Source of the DNA: Eubacterium sp.
Lineage (GTDB): Bacteria > Bacillota > Clostridia > Oscillospirales > Acutalibacteraceae
Assembly: GCA_014465955.1 (NCBI GenBank)
Contig: JACTVT010000040.1
Span: forward strand, 1 to 21,572
Reading direction: 5' to 3'
DNA length: 21,572 nucleotides
Numbering within the stretch: the first letter of the stretch is position 1; the number at the start of each line of letters is the position of its first letter. The notes below the pieces were generated by a model. That model was not told the origin of the DNA, ran no database searches, and saw nothing but the letters and a program-made list of their open reading frames with translations. Shown one piece after another: positions 6,771-13,483 of the stretch. The translations under genes and the position numbers were made by a program.

Positions 6771-7664
6771 TTACGCCTCCTTTTCTGCACGTTCTACACG
6801 TTTTGCATAATATTTGTCAAGACTGTCATAGCACATCTTTGTTTTTTCATCGTCAAGTGCGCCGTAATGCCAGTGATAATCATCTTCCATAAAGTCAATT
6901 CCTGCGCCCTTAAAGGTGTCAAGAATAATTGCATATGGCTTTGTGCCGCCGTTTTTATGGTTATTTATTGCATTTTCAAGAGCATTATTAAGTTCTTTCA
7001 TATTCTGACCGTCAACTCTTTCAACCTCAAAGCCGAAAGACTCAAACTTCTTATCGAGCGGCTCAACCTTCATTTCGTCGTCAACTCTGCCGTCAATCAT
7101 ACACTTGTTATTATCAACAAGCACAACAACGTTTGAAAGTTTGAACTGAGCAGCAGTCTGTGCAGCCTCCCAGTTTGAACCCTCGTTAAGTTCACCGTCA
7201 CCTGTCAGAACATAATTCATATAGTCAAGACCCTTGACTCTTCCTGCAAGGGCAAAGCCGCAGGCAAGTGACAAGCCGTGACCGAGTGAACCGCTTGAGC
7301 AGTCAACACCTTTGATTTTATTGCAGTCAAGGTGCATACCGAAAAGTGAACCTGTCAGGTTAAAGTTATGCAGTCCATCAACATCCATAAAGCCGTAATC
7401 ACAGATAACAGGACCGTAGCCGACTGCTGCGTGACCCTTTGAAAGAACAAATCTGTCTCTGTCCTCCATATCGGGGTCGTTAACATCAAGTTTCATAAAA
7501 CGATGATAAAGAATTGTCATAGCGTCCATAGCGCTCATTGCGCCGCCGATATGACCCGAGCCGCCCCAGACAGTAGTCTGAACAGTAAGTCTTCTTAATT
7601 CATCTGCCTTTTTTTCAAGGCGAAGCCATTCTTCCTTATCAAACGGCTTGTAATTTGCAGGCAT
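6771..7664 (-). CDS. Split transketolase, N-terminal subunit
   Basis: This 297-residue subunit binds the diphosphate of thiamine diphosphate through magnesium. The diagnostic motif starts at G155: GDGELNEGSNWEA, followed by NVVVLVDNNK with N185/N186. Other conserved points are GGSGHIGG with H38, SKGHA (75-79), GSLGHGLS (126-132) and a late DDYHWHYG with H264. The length matches other free-standing N-subunits. The start has AAGGAGG eight bases upstream. It lies 19 bp after the aminotransferase gene and 3 bp before the C-subunit gene, so aminotransferase and transketolase are made together. That pairing suggests the keto product of one is the substrate of the other. The sequence alone does not tell whether the donor is xylulose 5-phosphate or another ketose. 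Confidence 0.92.
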   Translation of the reverse strand: MPANYKPFDKEEWLRLEKKADELRRLTVQTTVWGGSGHIGGAMSAMDAMTILYHRFMKLDVNDPDMEDRDRFVLSKGHAAVGYGPVICDYGFMDVDGLHNFNLTGSLFGMHLDCNKIKGVDCSSGSLGHGLSLACGFALAGRVKGLDYMNYVLTGDGELNEGSNWEAAQTAAQFKLSNVVVLVDNNKCMIDGRVDDEMKVEPLDKKFESFGFEVERVDGQNMKELNNALENAINNHKNGGTKPYAIILDTFKGAGIDFMEDDYHWHYGALDDEKTKMCYDSLDKYYAKRVERAEKEA

Positions 7665-7683
7665 AAAATTTCCTCCTTAATAA

Positions 7684-8964
7684 TTATTTAATTGGGGATA
7701 AATCCAGTTCGGGATGATTTGCCTGAACTACGCCAAAGGCATCCTCGGCGATATCAATTGCAAGTTTAACATCCTCGTCTGTAATTGCTGCGTTAATAAA
7801 GTGATTATGGTGTGAAGCAAGGAAAAGACCTCTTGAAACACACTCGGCAATCCACTCCTGATGAAGCATAAGGCTGTCATCATTTGCTATTCTTAAATAG
7901 AACAGTGCAGGCTCGCCCGAAACAACAAGGTTAAAGCCGTGTTCTTTACCCGCCTGAACAAAGCCCTGTGTAAGTTCGGTGCCTATTCTTCTGAACATAT
8001 TTGGTGTATCAAGCCTCTTCATTTTCGGAATACATGCAAGACACGCTGCGAAAGGCTCAGCGCTCATCCAGTATGAGCCTGTGTAAGTAACCGAAGATGC
8101 AGTTGCTTTCATATGCTCCTGGCCGCAGACTGCGCTCATATTGTAACCGTTTGCAAGCGCTTTGCAGAAGCAAATTAAATCTGCCTTAATGCCGTAATAA
8201 TGGTCAGAACCTGCAATATCAAGTCTGAAGCCTGTTCTTACATCGTCAAAAATAAGTACCATACCGTGCTCGTCGCAAAATTTGCGCACTGCCTGCCAGT
8301 ATTCCTTTGTAGCGCACTCGTTATCCTTAAAATTACCGTGGTCGTAAGGCTGAGCAATAAGACCTGCTACATCTCCGCCGCATTCATCATAAGCCTGCTG
8401 AAGTGCGTCAATATTAAACCACGGAATAACCACATTGTTCTGAACTTCTTCGGGAAGAATGCCGGGATAATCAATCTTCTGTGCCCACTGGAAGTCACCA
8501 TGATAATAGCCTTGCAGGAAAAACATCTTTTTCTTACCTGTATGTGCACGGGCGCACATTACGGAAAACGTTGTGGCGTCCGAGCCGTTTTTCATAAAGA
8601 ATGCCCAGTCAGCCATTGCAACGGTATCTACAAGCATTTCTGCGCATTCTACCATTTTATAAGACGGTGATGTTGTGCAGTTGCCTGTTTTTAACTGTTC
8701 CATAGCAGCAGCATCAACTTCATCATCACAGTAACCGAGAACGTTGGGACCGTAAGCGCACATCAAATCGAGATACTTATTGCCGTCAACATCCCAGAAA
8801 TATGTGCCCTTGGCTTTCCGGCTCATCAAAGGCCATTTTGTAATAGGAAGGAACAGACCCTCGCTCGGTCCTAAATGACCGTAAACGCCTGACGGAATTA
8901 CATTCAGCGCTCTGTTAAACCACTCCTGGCTTTTTTCATGTGTATATTCGGGAAATTTACTCAT
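7684..8964 (-). CDS. Class III PLP aminotransferase, glutamate-1-semialdehyde-aminomutase-like
   Basis: A 426-residue pyridoxal-phosphate enzyme of aminotransferase class III. Visible landmarks are FWDVDGNKYLDL (56-67), the phosphate-binding NGSDATTFSVMCARA (126-140), GYYHGD (152-157), IFDDVRTGFR with cofactor-binding D240, and CKALANGY with Schiff-base K268. It is closest in pattern to glutamate-1-semialdehyde aminomutase (FDEVMTGFR, KVIGGG), but it is not likely to be HemL: no tetrapyrrole gene is nearby, and the residue after D240 is Asp instead of Glu. Related enzymes aminate keto sugars or aldehydes in surface glycan and natural product pathways. The start has AAGGAGA upstream, overlapping the stop of the preceding SCP2-like gene, with a 15-bp gap. 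The substrate is unknown, perhaps a product of the neighbouring transketolase. Confidence 0.85.
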   Translation of the reverse strand: MSKFPEYTHEKSQEWFNRALNVIPSGVYGHLGPSEGLFLPITKWPLMSRKAKGTYFWDVDGNKYLDLMCAYGPNVLGYCDDEVDAAAMEQLKTGNCTTSPSYKMVECAEMLVDTVAMADWAFFMKNGSDATTFSVMCARAHTGKKKMFFLQGYYHGDFQWAQKIDYPGILPEEVQNNVVIPWFNIDALQQAYDECGGDVAGLIAQPYDHGNFKDNECATKEYWQAVRKFCDEHGMVLIFDDVRTGFRLDIAGSDHYYGIKADLICFCKALANGYNMSAVCGQEHMKATASSVTYTGSYWMSAEPFAACLACIPKMKRLDTPNMFRRIGTELTQGFVQAGKEHGFNLVVSGEPALFYLRIANDDSLMLHQEWIAECVSRGLFLASHHNHFINAAITDEDVKLAIDIAEDAFGVVQANHPELDLSPIK

Positions 8965-8979
8965 AAACGTCTATTCTCC

Positions 8980-9744
8980 TTATCCTAAATAAAGTGCTAC
9001 TCTGTCCAAAATTCTGTTGAGATTATCTACCATGGAAATCATACCTGCCATATAGATATTGCCTGCGCAGAGTTCGGCAACAGTAGAAACAGTGCCATTA
9101 AACAAACCGTTTGCAAGGTCAATATCGGCAAACTCCATAATTGCCCTCGGATTTGCAGATTTTTCTTTTATTGTAGTAAACTTATGATTTTTAACTTTAA
9201 TCGTTGCATAACAGGTATCTTTGATACCCATTGAAATTGCACCATCAACAGTTGACTTTGCGGTAAACATTGAAATTGAATCTGAATTTGCAAGTGCTGA
9301 TAATGCACCTGCAATTGTATAGAATGTCAAAACAGTTGACTCTTCAAAAAACGCTCTGTTTTTCAAATCTTCATCAGACGGTCTTAAAAGTTTTGTCATT
9401 CTGTCAGTTAGTTTGGTGAACGGACCTAAAAGAAAACTGAGCACCTGAGCCATATTCTTAACCGGCATACCCGGCTTGCTGTCGTCAATAAGAGCATTGA
9501 ACTTTACAGGACTTGAAAAATTCATCTTGCAGGTACAGCCGTCTGCACCTTCTGTCATCTTACAGCCTGATTTTGTAAAATGAAATGTGCAGCACGGACC
9601 GCCCGTTACATCAAAACAAAGTGAAACAGGCTTTTTAAGTCCGTCAAGAACCGCCTTTGCTTCATCATCTATTTCACACAAATTCTCAAGAGTTGCAAGA
9701 ACGCCATACATATTTACATATGCCATTGCCTTTGCTTCTTTCAA
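8980..9744 (-). CDS. SCP2-like protein, first gene of the operon
   Basis: A 254-residue cytoplasmic protein made of two SCP2-like modules, about residues 33-120 and 158-250. Both have a strand-rich part followed by an amphipathic segment (MNFSSPVKFNALIDDSKPG in the first, FADIDLANGLFNG then GNIYMAGMISMV in the second). The first module is rich in cysteine (C43, C51, C52, C61, C70, C72), which could bind metal or be redox active. This is not typical of SCP2. I choose the TTG at 9742-9744 as start because GGAGG lies seven bases upstream; the ATG at residue 7 has no such site. It is a paralogue of the gene at 4896-5690, and the two bracket the operon. The SCP2 family usually binds lipids; the ligand here cannot be told. 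Confidence 0.6.
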   Translation of the reverse strand: MKEAKAMAYVNMYGVLATLENLCEIDDEAKAVLDGLKKPVSLCFDVTGGPCCTFHFTKSGCKMTEGADGCTCKMNFSSPVKFNALIDDSKPGMPVKNMAQVLSFLLGPFTKLTDRMTKLLRPSDEDLKNRAFFEESTVLTFYTIAGALSALANSDSISMFTAKSTVDGAISMGIKDTCYATIKVKNHKFTTIKEKSANPRAIMEFADIDLANGLFNGTVSTVAELCAGNIYMAGMISMVDNLNRILDRVALYLG

Positions 9745-9793
9745 TACTATTCCTCCTTAGTGCGTGTTATTTTTTATTATATAATATATATTC

Positions 9794-9829
9794 GTTATAA
9801 GTATAACACACTTTGCGGCAAGCGGTCAA
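9794..9829 (-). promoter_or_regulatory. Promoter and possible operator of the SCP2/aminotransferase/transketolase operon
   Basis: On the minus strand, -35 TTGACC (9824-9829), an 18-bp spacer, and -10 TATACT (9800-9805). The -10 lies within a perfect dyad GTTATA-AG-TATAAC (9794-9807), a plausible repressor site, although AT-rich dyads arise easily by chance. The predicted start near 9793 gives a leader of about 50 nt with AAGGAGG before the TTG start. Confidence 0.65.
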
Positions 9830-9896
9830 TCAAAATGAAGTACAAAAATAAAAAATGTTTTTGGTTATATTAAACAAAATATGATATGCGATATGC

Positions 9897-9934
9897 GCAA
9901 AAAATATAACCACCGGTTAAACCGATGGTTATAT
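9897..9934 (-). terminator. Terminator of the glucosaminidase gene
   Basis: Arms 9904-9917 and 9921-9934 pair over 14 positions (one wobble on the minus strand), and the minus strand then runs into six T residues. It lies 8 bp after the stop of the glucosaminidase gene. Confidence 0.88.
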
Positions 9935-9941
9935 CTACAAT

Positions 9942-11735
9942 TTATTCAAAATTACCGATGTTACATACTTTTCCGAAACCGTACAAAATCTTAGTTGCGT
10001 GGATACGCTGTGTTGCTCCCTGCGGGTTTGCATATCCCTGTTCGGTACCTGTAATCATACCGTTGTAATTTGCCCATTTCATTGCATCAACTGCAAAATG
10101 ACTTATACTGTCCGCATCGTGATATCTTGAAAGGTCAACCTTCATATAATCACTGCTGCCGAGTGTATCGTTATCCTGTGCATATCTGTAAAGGAATGTT
10201 GCTGTCTGCTCACGTGTTACGTTATTGAACGGCTTAAAGGTTGTTTCTGTTGTAACACCGTTTTCAAGCGCCCAGCAGGCGGCGTCATAATAATAAACAC
10301 TTGTATTTGTAATATCCGTAAACGGTGATGATGTATACGGATTGCCGCCGTTTGCATACGGCTCACCTGCCATACGGTAAAGAATGGTTACCATCATTGC
10401 TCTGTCAATTGCTCTTGCAGGTTCAAAAACAGTGTTGTAAGGCGGATTTGTGCCCGTAATAAAACTGTTGTAAACTGATGTATAATCTACATATTCACTG
10501 TATTTTTCAAAGCCGTAAAGATCCATAAACTGAATATTTGTATAAACAGGAATAATAAATTTCATCGGCTGAGAAAGCACATCACCGTTTGAGTAAGCCT
10601 TATATTTAAGACCTGACTCAGAAGCAGCCGCCTGAACATTTGCCATATATTCATGTGAAAATCTGTCTGCCGATGCAGGATGAACATTGAATTTCTGAAA
10701 ATATCCCGTATTCTGTGTTTCAGTAAAATTATTTGCAATCCACTTAGCACCGTTTACGATAGACGAATAAGGGTTTGTCCACGGTCTGTTATATATATTG
10801 CCGACAAGATCGGAGCGTATATACCCCTTATATCCGTTAACGCTTACATAGTACCACATAAAGCCGTCATGCGTGCCCTTTACGGTATCAAGAATTGTAA
10901 CGGCTGTGCCATACGAAAGTCTTGTAACAGTACTGCTTCCCGAAGTAGTAGGCTTGTCCCTCAGCCTTGCATTATCCGTATTTACAATATTATTGGCAGG
11001 CGGTTTCTGCGATGCCCATTTAAGACCGTCAAGTCCGCCTGTCTCGGCGCCGATATTATAATAATTATAGATACCGGGATAGGTTGAGTTTTTACCGCTT
11101 GCGCCTGTTGCAGTCGGAGCGCTTCCGCCGACCTCCTGAACAATTTTAGCGGCAAGATAATAAGCAGACACGCCGCTTTCCTGTGCAGCAGTCATAATGG
11201 CGGCACTGTATTTTGTTCTCGGCGAATAGCCGTCAATATAAGAATTATGCATCCAAGTGCCTTTTAATATTTCCTCAACGCCTGTCGCCGTCTGATAATC
11301 CTCATAATCCGTAGTTTCAAACTGATAAATATATCTGTCATCAAGGAAGTTGACGGGATTCATATAATATCTTACTGCTGTTTCGGAGGCAGAAACCCAC
11401 GTTTTGCCCTCCTGAACAACATACTTACCGTTAACATAGCACTTACTGCAATCACAGTAATAGCCTTTACCGTTATTTTGACTGATATTCTGAATCAACT
11501 GCTGTTTATGGCTTTTTCTTTCCTGCGAAACAGCATCATCCAGACTGAGATTTATCTGAACTGCCTCAAACTGCCAGTTCGGATATTTTTCATGTAACAC
11601 TTTAAGTGCAGGTATGTATTTTGATGTAAATCCTGCCTGCCTTAACTGACTTTCATAATCATCGGCAAAAGCAGTCATCGGAAGTACTGATAAACACATA
11701 ATTACACTTAGTATAAAACATATGGTTTTCTTCAT
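9942..11735 (-). CDS. Secreted SLH-anchored glucosaminidase (GH73-like) with inserted SH3 domain
   Basis: A 597-residue exported peptidoglycan hydrolase, predicted to cut the N-acetylglucosaminyl bond of the glycan strand. Residues 1-24 are a signal peptide (MKKTICFILS to TAFA). The N-terminal region contains YPNWQFEAV and a cysteine cluster CDCSKC (94-99). The catalytic region begins around 170; E201 in AAKIVQEVGG is the likely catalytic glutamate, followed by GIYNYYNIGA (221-230). An SH3_3-like domain occupies about 250-312 (NARLRDKP at 255-262). The glucosaminidase signature then resumes with NRPWTNPYSSIVNGAKWIANNF and YFQKFNVHP, so the SH3 domain appears to be nested in the catalytic domain. 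Three SLH-type repeats fill about 414-597 and closely match those of the protein at 3513-4628. It is a single-gene unit with its own promoter and terminator. Confidence 0.85.
   Translation of the reverse strand: MKKTICFILSVIMCLSVLPMTAFADDYESQLRQAGFTSKYIPALKVLHEKYPNWQFEAVQINLSLDDAVSQERKSHKQQLIQNISQNNGKGYYCDCSKCYVNGKYVVQEGKTWVSASETAVRYYMNPVNFLDDRYIYQFETTDYEDYQTATGVEEILKGTWMHNSYIDGYSPRTKYSAAIMTAAQESGVSAYYLAAKIVQEVGGSAPTATGASGKNSTYPGIYNYYNIGAETGGLDGLKWASQKPPANNIVNTDNARLRDKPTTSGSSTVTRLSYGTAVTILDTVKGTHDGFMWYYVSVNGYKGYIRSDLVGNIYNRPWTNPYSSIVNGAKWIANNFTETQNTGYFQKFNVHPASADRFSHEYMANVQAAASESGLKYKAYSNGDVLSQPMKFIIPVYTNIQFMDLYGFEKYSEYVDYTSVYNSFITGTNPPYNTVFEPARAIDRAMMVTILYRMAGEPYANGGNPYTSSPFTDITNTSVYYYDAACWALENGVTTETTFKPFNNVTREQTATFLYRYAQDNDTLGSSDYMKVDLSRYHDADSISHFAVDAMKWANYNGMITGTEQGYANPQGATQRIHATKILYGFGKVCNIGNFE
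9945..10496 (-). repeat. SLH cassette, copy 2 of 2 (552 bp)
   Basis: This segment encodes residues 414-597 of the glucosaminidase and aligns without gaps to 3516-4067. Both copies are in the same orientation, about 5.9 kb apart, with the SCP2 operon between them. They therefore form a direct repeat that could support recombination or gene conversion. Confidence 0.85.
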
Positions 11736-11764
11736 TTGAAAAATCCCCCTCGTATATTAATTTC

Positions 11765-11793
11765 ATTATAACACATAGGACTTGCTATTGCAA
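11765..11793 (-). promoter_or_regulatory. Predicted promoter of the glucosaminidase gene
   Basis: On the minus strand, -35 TTGCAA (11788-11793), a 17-bp spacer, and a consensus -10 TATAAT (11765-11770). The start codon follows after a short leader with GAGGGGG as ribosome-binding site. Confidence 0.7.
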
Positions 11794-11797
11794 CAAG

Positions 11798-11825
11798 AAA
11801 AAAACGGTACAAATAAATTGTACCG
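11798..11825 (-). terminator. Terminator of the GT2-GtrA operon
   Basis: CGGTACAA (11805-11812) and TTGTACCG (11818-11825) enclose a 5-nt loop. The minus strand then continues into seven T residues (11804-11798). It lies 25 bp after the gtrA-like stop. Confidence 0.88.
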
Positions 11826-11850
11826 CCGCAAAAAAATCAAATCGTCGTGT

Positions 11851-12339
11851 TTATTCTGTATCTTTCTTCTTATTCTTAAAGATAATAAACTTGCTGAAAA
11901 AGTAATTAAGAATTACAACAACAACAGAGAGAAAGATTTTTGAATAAATGCCGTCTGTAAAAAGTATACCGATTGAAATATTCATTTTTTCGAGTATACC
12001 GTAAAATATATTGTCAAAACCTGTTTTGGCAAGAAGCGGAACGCAAAGAATTTCAATAACGCCTGTTATGCCCCTTGATGCAACAAAAGTAACAATTTCC
12101 TTGCCGATAACACTCGGCTTCCAACTTTTTGACTCAAAAACCCACAATTTATTTGTAACATAAGCAAAAACGATTGCACAAATCCAACTGAGCAGATTTC
12201 CGACAAACACTTTCATTGAAAGCACTTCAACAAATACTGTATATGAACCCCAACTTACAACCGTTGTAAGCACGCCGAAAATCACATATGTTATAATTTC
12301 TTTATACTTAATAAATAAATCTTTAATCTTACTCATCAT
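11851..12339 (-). CDS. GtrA-family membrane protein
   Basis: A 162-residue membrane protein with four predicted helices (about 15-38, 42-64, 80-102 and 130-152), of the GtrA family. Family landmarks are the FGVLTTVVSWGSY start, YVTNKLWVFES after the second helix, and a FFSKFIIFK ending. GtrA-like proteins work with a GT2 glycosyltransferase and are thought to help move polyprenyl-phosphate-linked sugars across the membrane. This fits its position: its first 11 bp overlap the end of the GT2 gene, so translation is coupled. Two adjacent ATG codons (12339 and 12336) could both serve as start. The terminator at 11798-11825 follows. Confidence 0.88.
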   Translation of the reverse strand: MMSKIKDLFIKYKEIITYVIFGVLTTVVSWGSYTVFVEVLSMKVFVGNLLSWICAIVFAYVTNKLWVFESKSWKPSVIGKEIVTFVASRGITGVIEILCVPLLAKTGFDNIFYGILEKMNISIGILFTDGIYSKIFLSVVVVILNYFFSKFIIFKNKKKDTE

Positions 12340-13270
12340 CTTTACCCAAATGCTCTTTCAGAATATAAACCGGTCTGTTCTTAACCTGAACATAGATTTT
12401 AGACAGATATTCGCCGAGAATGCCAAGACTGAACAACTGCAGACCGCCAAGCAGAAGAACAAGCACAACAATTGTTGCATAACCCGGAACGTCAATGCCG
12501 AATGCCAGTTTCTGTACAACAACAACTATAAGATATATGATTGAAATAATTGATGACAAAAAACCAACATAAGCAGACAATTTGAGCGGAAATGTTGTAA
12601 ATGAAACAATACCTTCAAAAGCATATTTGAGCAGTTTTCTGAATCCCCATTTTGACTCGCCGCTCTCCCTCTCCTCAACTGTATACGGAATATACTCTGT
12701 ATTAAATCCGACCCAACTGAAAATGCCCTTTGAAAAACGGTGATACTCAGTCATTTCAAGAATGGCATCAACCATAGCGCGTTTCATAAGCCTGAAATCA
12801 GATGCGCCGTTTACAAATCTTACTTCGGCAATACCGTTGATAATCTTATAGAACATTGATTTTAAAGATGTCATAAGTTTACTTTCCTTACGCTCGTCCT
12901 GATAAGCAGTTACACAATCAAGATCTTCGTTAGAATTCATAACATCAAGCATTTCAAGAACAACCTCGGGGCGCTGCTGCAAATCAGCGTCAATAAGGCA
13001 GACCATATCGCCTTTTGCGTGATTCAAACCTGCATAAATTGCAGATTCTTTACCGAAATTACGGCTGAAGGAAAGCACCTGAATATGAGAATCTTTCTGC
13101 TCATTATAGAGTTTTTTCAGATTAACAAGCGTCTTATCCTTACTGCCGTCATTAACAAAGACGAATTCATAATCATCTACTTTACCGTCAAAAACCCTTT
13201 TTACTTCGGAAAAGAATTTTTCAACATTGCCCTCTTCGTTATAGCAGGGCACAACAAGTGAAAGTTTCAT
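12329..13270 (-). CDS. GT2 polyprenyl-phosphate glycosyltransferase (DPM1/GtrB-like)
   Basis: A 313-residue family 2 glycosyltransferase, predicted to transfer a sugar from a nucleotide donor to polyprenyl phosphate on the inner membrane face. The GT-A domain shows SLVVPCYNEEGN, FVNDGSKDKT (39-47), SFSRNFGKESAIYAGL and the metal-binding LIDADLQQRPE with D94/D96; most relatives have DLQDPPE, so QQR is a small variation. Two membrane helices follow at about 230-260 and 270-300. This architecture matches GtrB/YkcC-type enzymes, which supply lipid-linked sugars for modifying teichoic acid, polysaccharide or protein. The partner GtrA-type protein is encoded immediately downstream with an 11-bp overlap. 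The sugar cannot be inferred. Confidence 0.9.
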   Translation of the reverse strand: MKLSLVVPCYNEEGNVEKFFSEVKRVFDGKVDDYEFVFVNDGSKDKTLVNLKKLYNEQKDSHIQVLSFSRNFGKESAIYAGLNHAKGDMVCLIDADLQQRPEVVLEMLDVMNSNEDLDCVTAYQDERKESKLMTSLKSMFYKIINGIAEVRFVNGASDFRLMKRAMVDAILEMTEYHRFSKGIFSWVGFNTEYIPYTVEERESGESKWGFRKLLKYAFEGIVSFTTFPLKLSAYVGFLSSIISIIYLIVVVVQKLAFGIDVPGYATIVVLVLLLGGLQLFSLGILGEYLSKIYVQVKNRPVYILKEHLGKDDE

Positions 13271-13330
13271 TTTTTACCTCTTACCATAAATATATAGATT
13301 GATATATGTATATATTTTACAATATATAGT

Positions 13331-13359
13331 ATAATATCACAATATATTCCGTTTTACAA
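13331..13359 (-). promoter_or_regulatory. Predicted promoter of the GT2-GtrA operon
   Basis: On the minus strand, -35 TTGTAA (13354-13359), a 17-bp spacer, and -10 TATTAT (13331-13336), giving a leader of about 54 nt. The area is very AT-rich, so other -10 choices are possible. Confidence 0.5.
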
Positions 13360-13417
13360 GTAAAAAGACAAAACGCTGAAAAATATTCACAAAATCACAC
13401 GGGGCAATATGTTATTG

Positions 13418-13446
13418 TTTACAAAAAAAGTTTTATTTGATAAAAT
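13418..13446 (+). promoter_or_regulatory. Predicted promoter of the GH2 gene
   Basis: -35 TTTACA (13418-13423), a 17-bp spacer, and -10 TAAAAT (13441-13446). It is divergent from the GT2 promoter, and the two share a 213-bp intergenic region that I see no other gene in. Confidence 0.55.
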
Positions 13447-13483
13447 ATATTATAATTATTGTTTTAAATAACAGGAGAACGAT

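Noticed and set aside
7684..8964. Glutamate-1-semialdehyde 2,1-aminomutase (hemL)
   Set aside because: The fold and cofactor motifs fit the class, but no tetrapyrrole gene is nearby, the FDEVMTGFR motif is altered to FDDVRTGFR, and the operon context is different.
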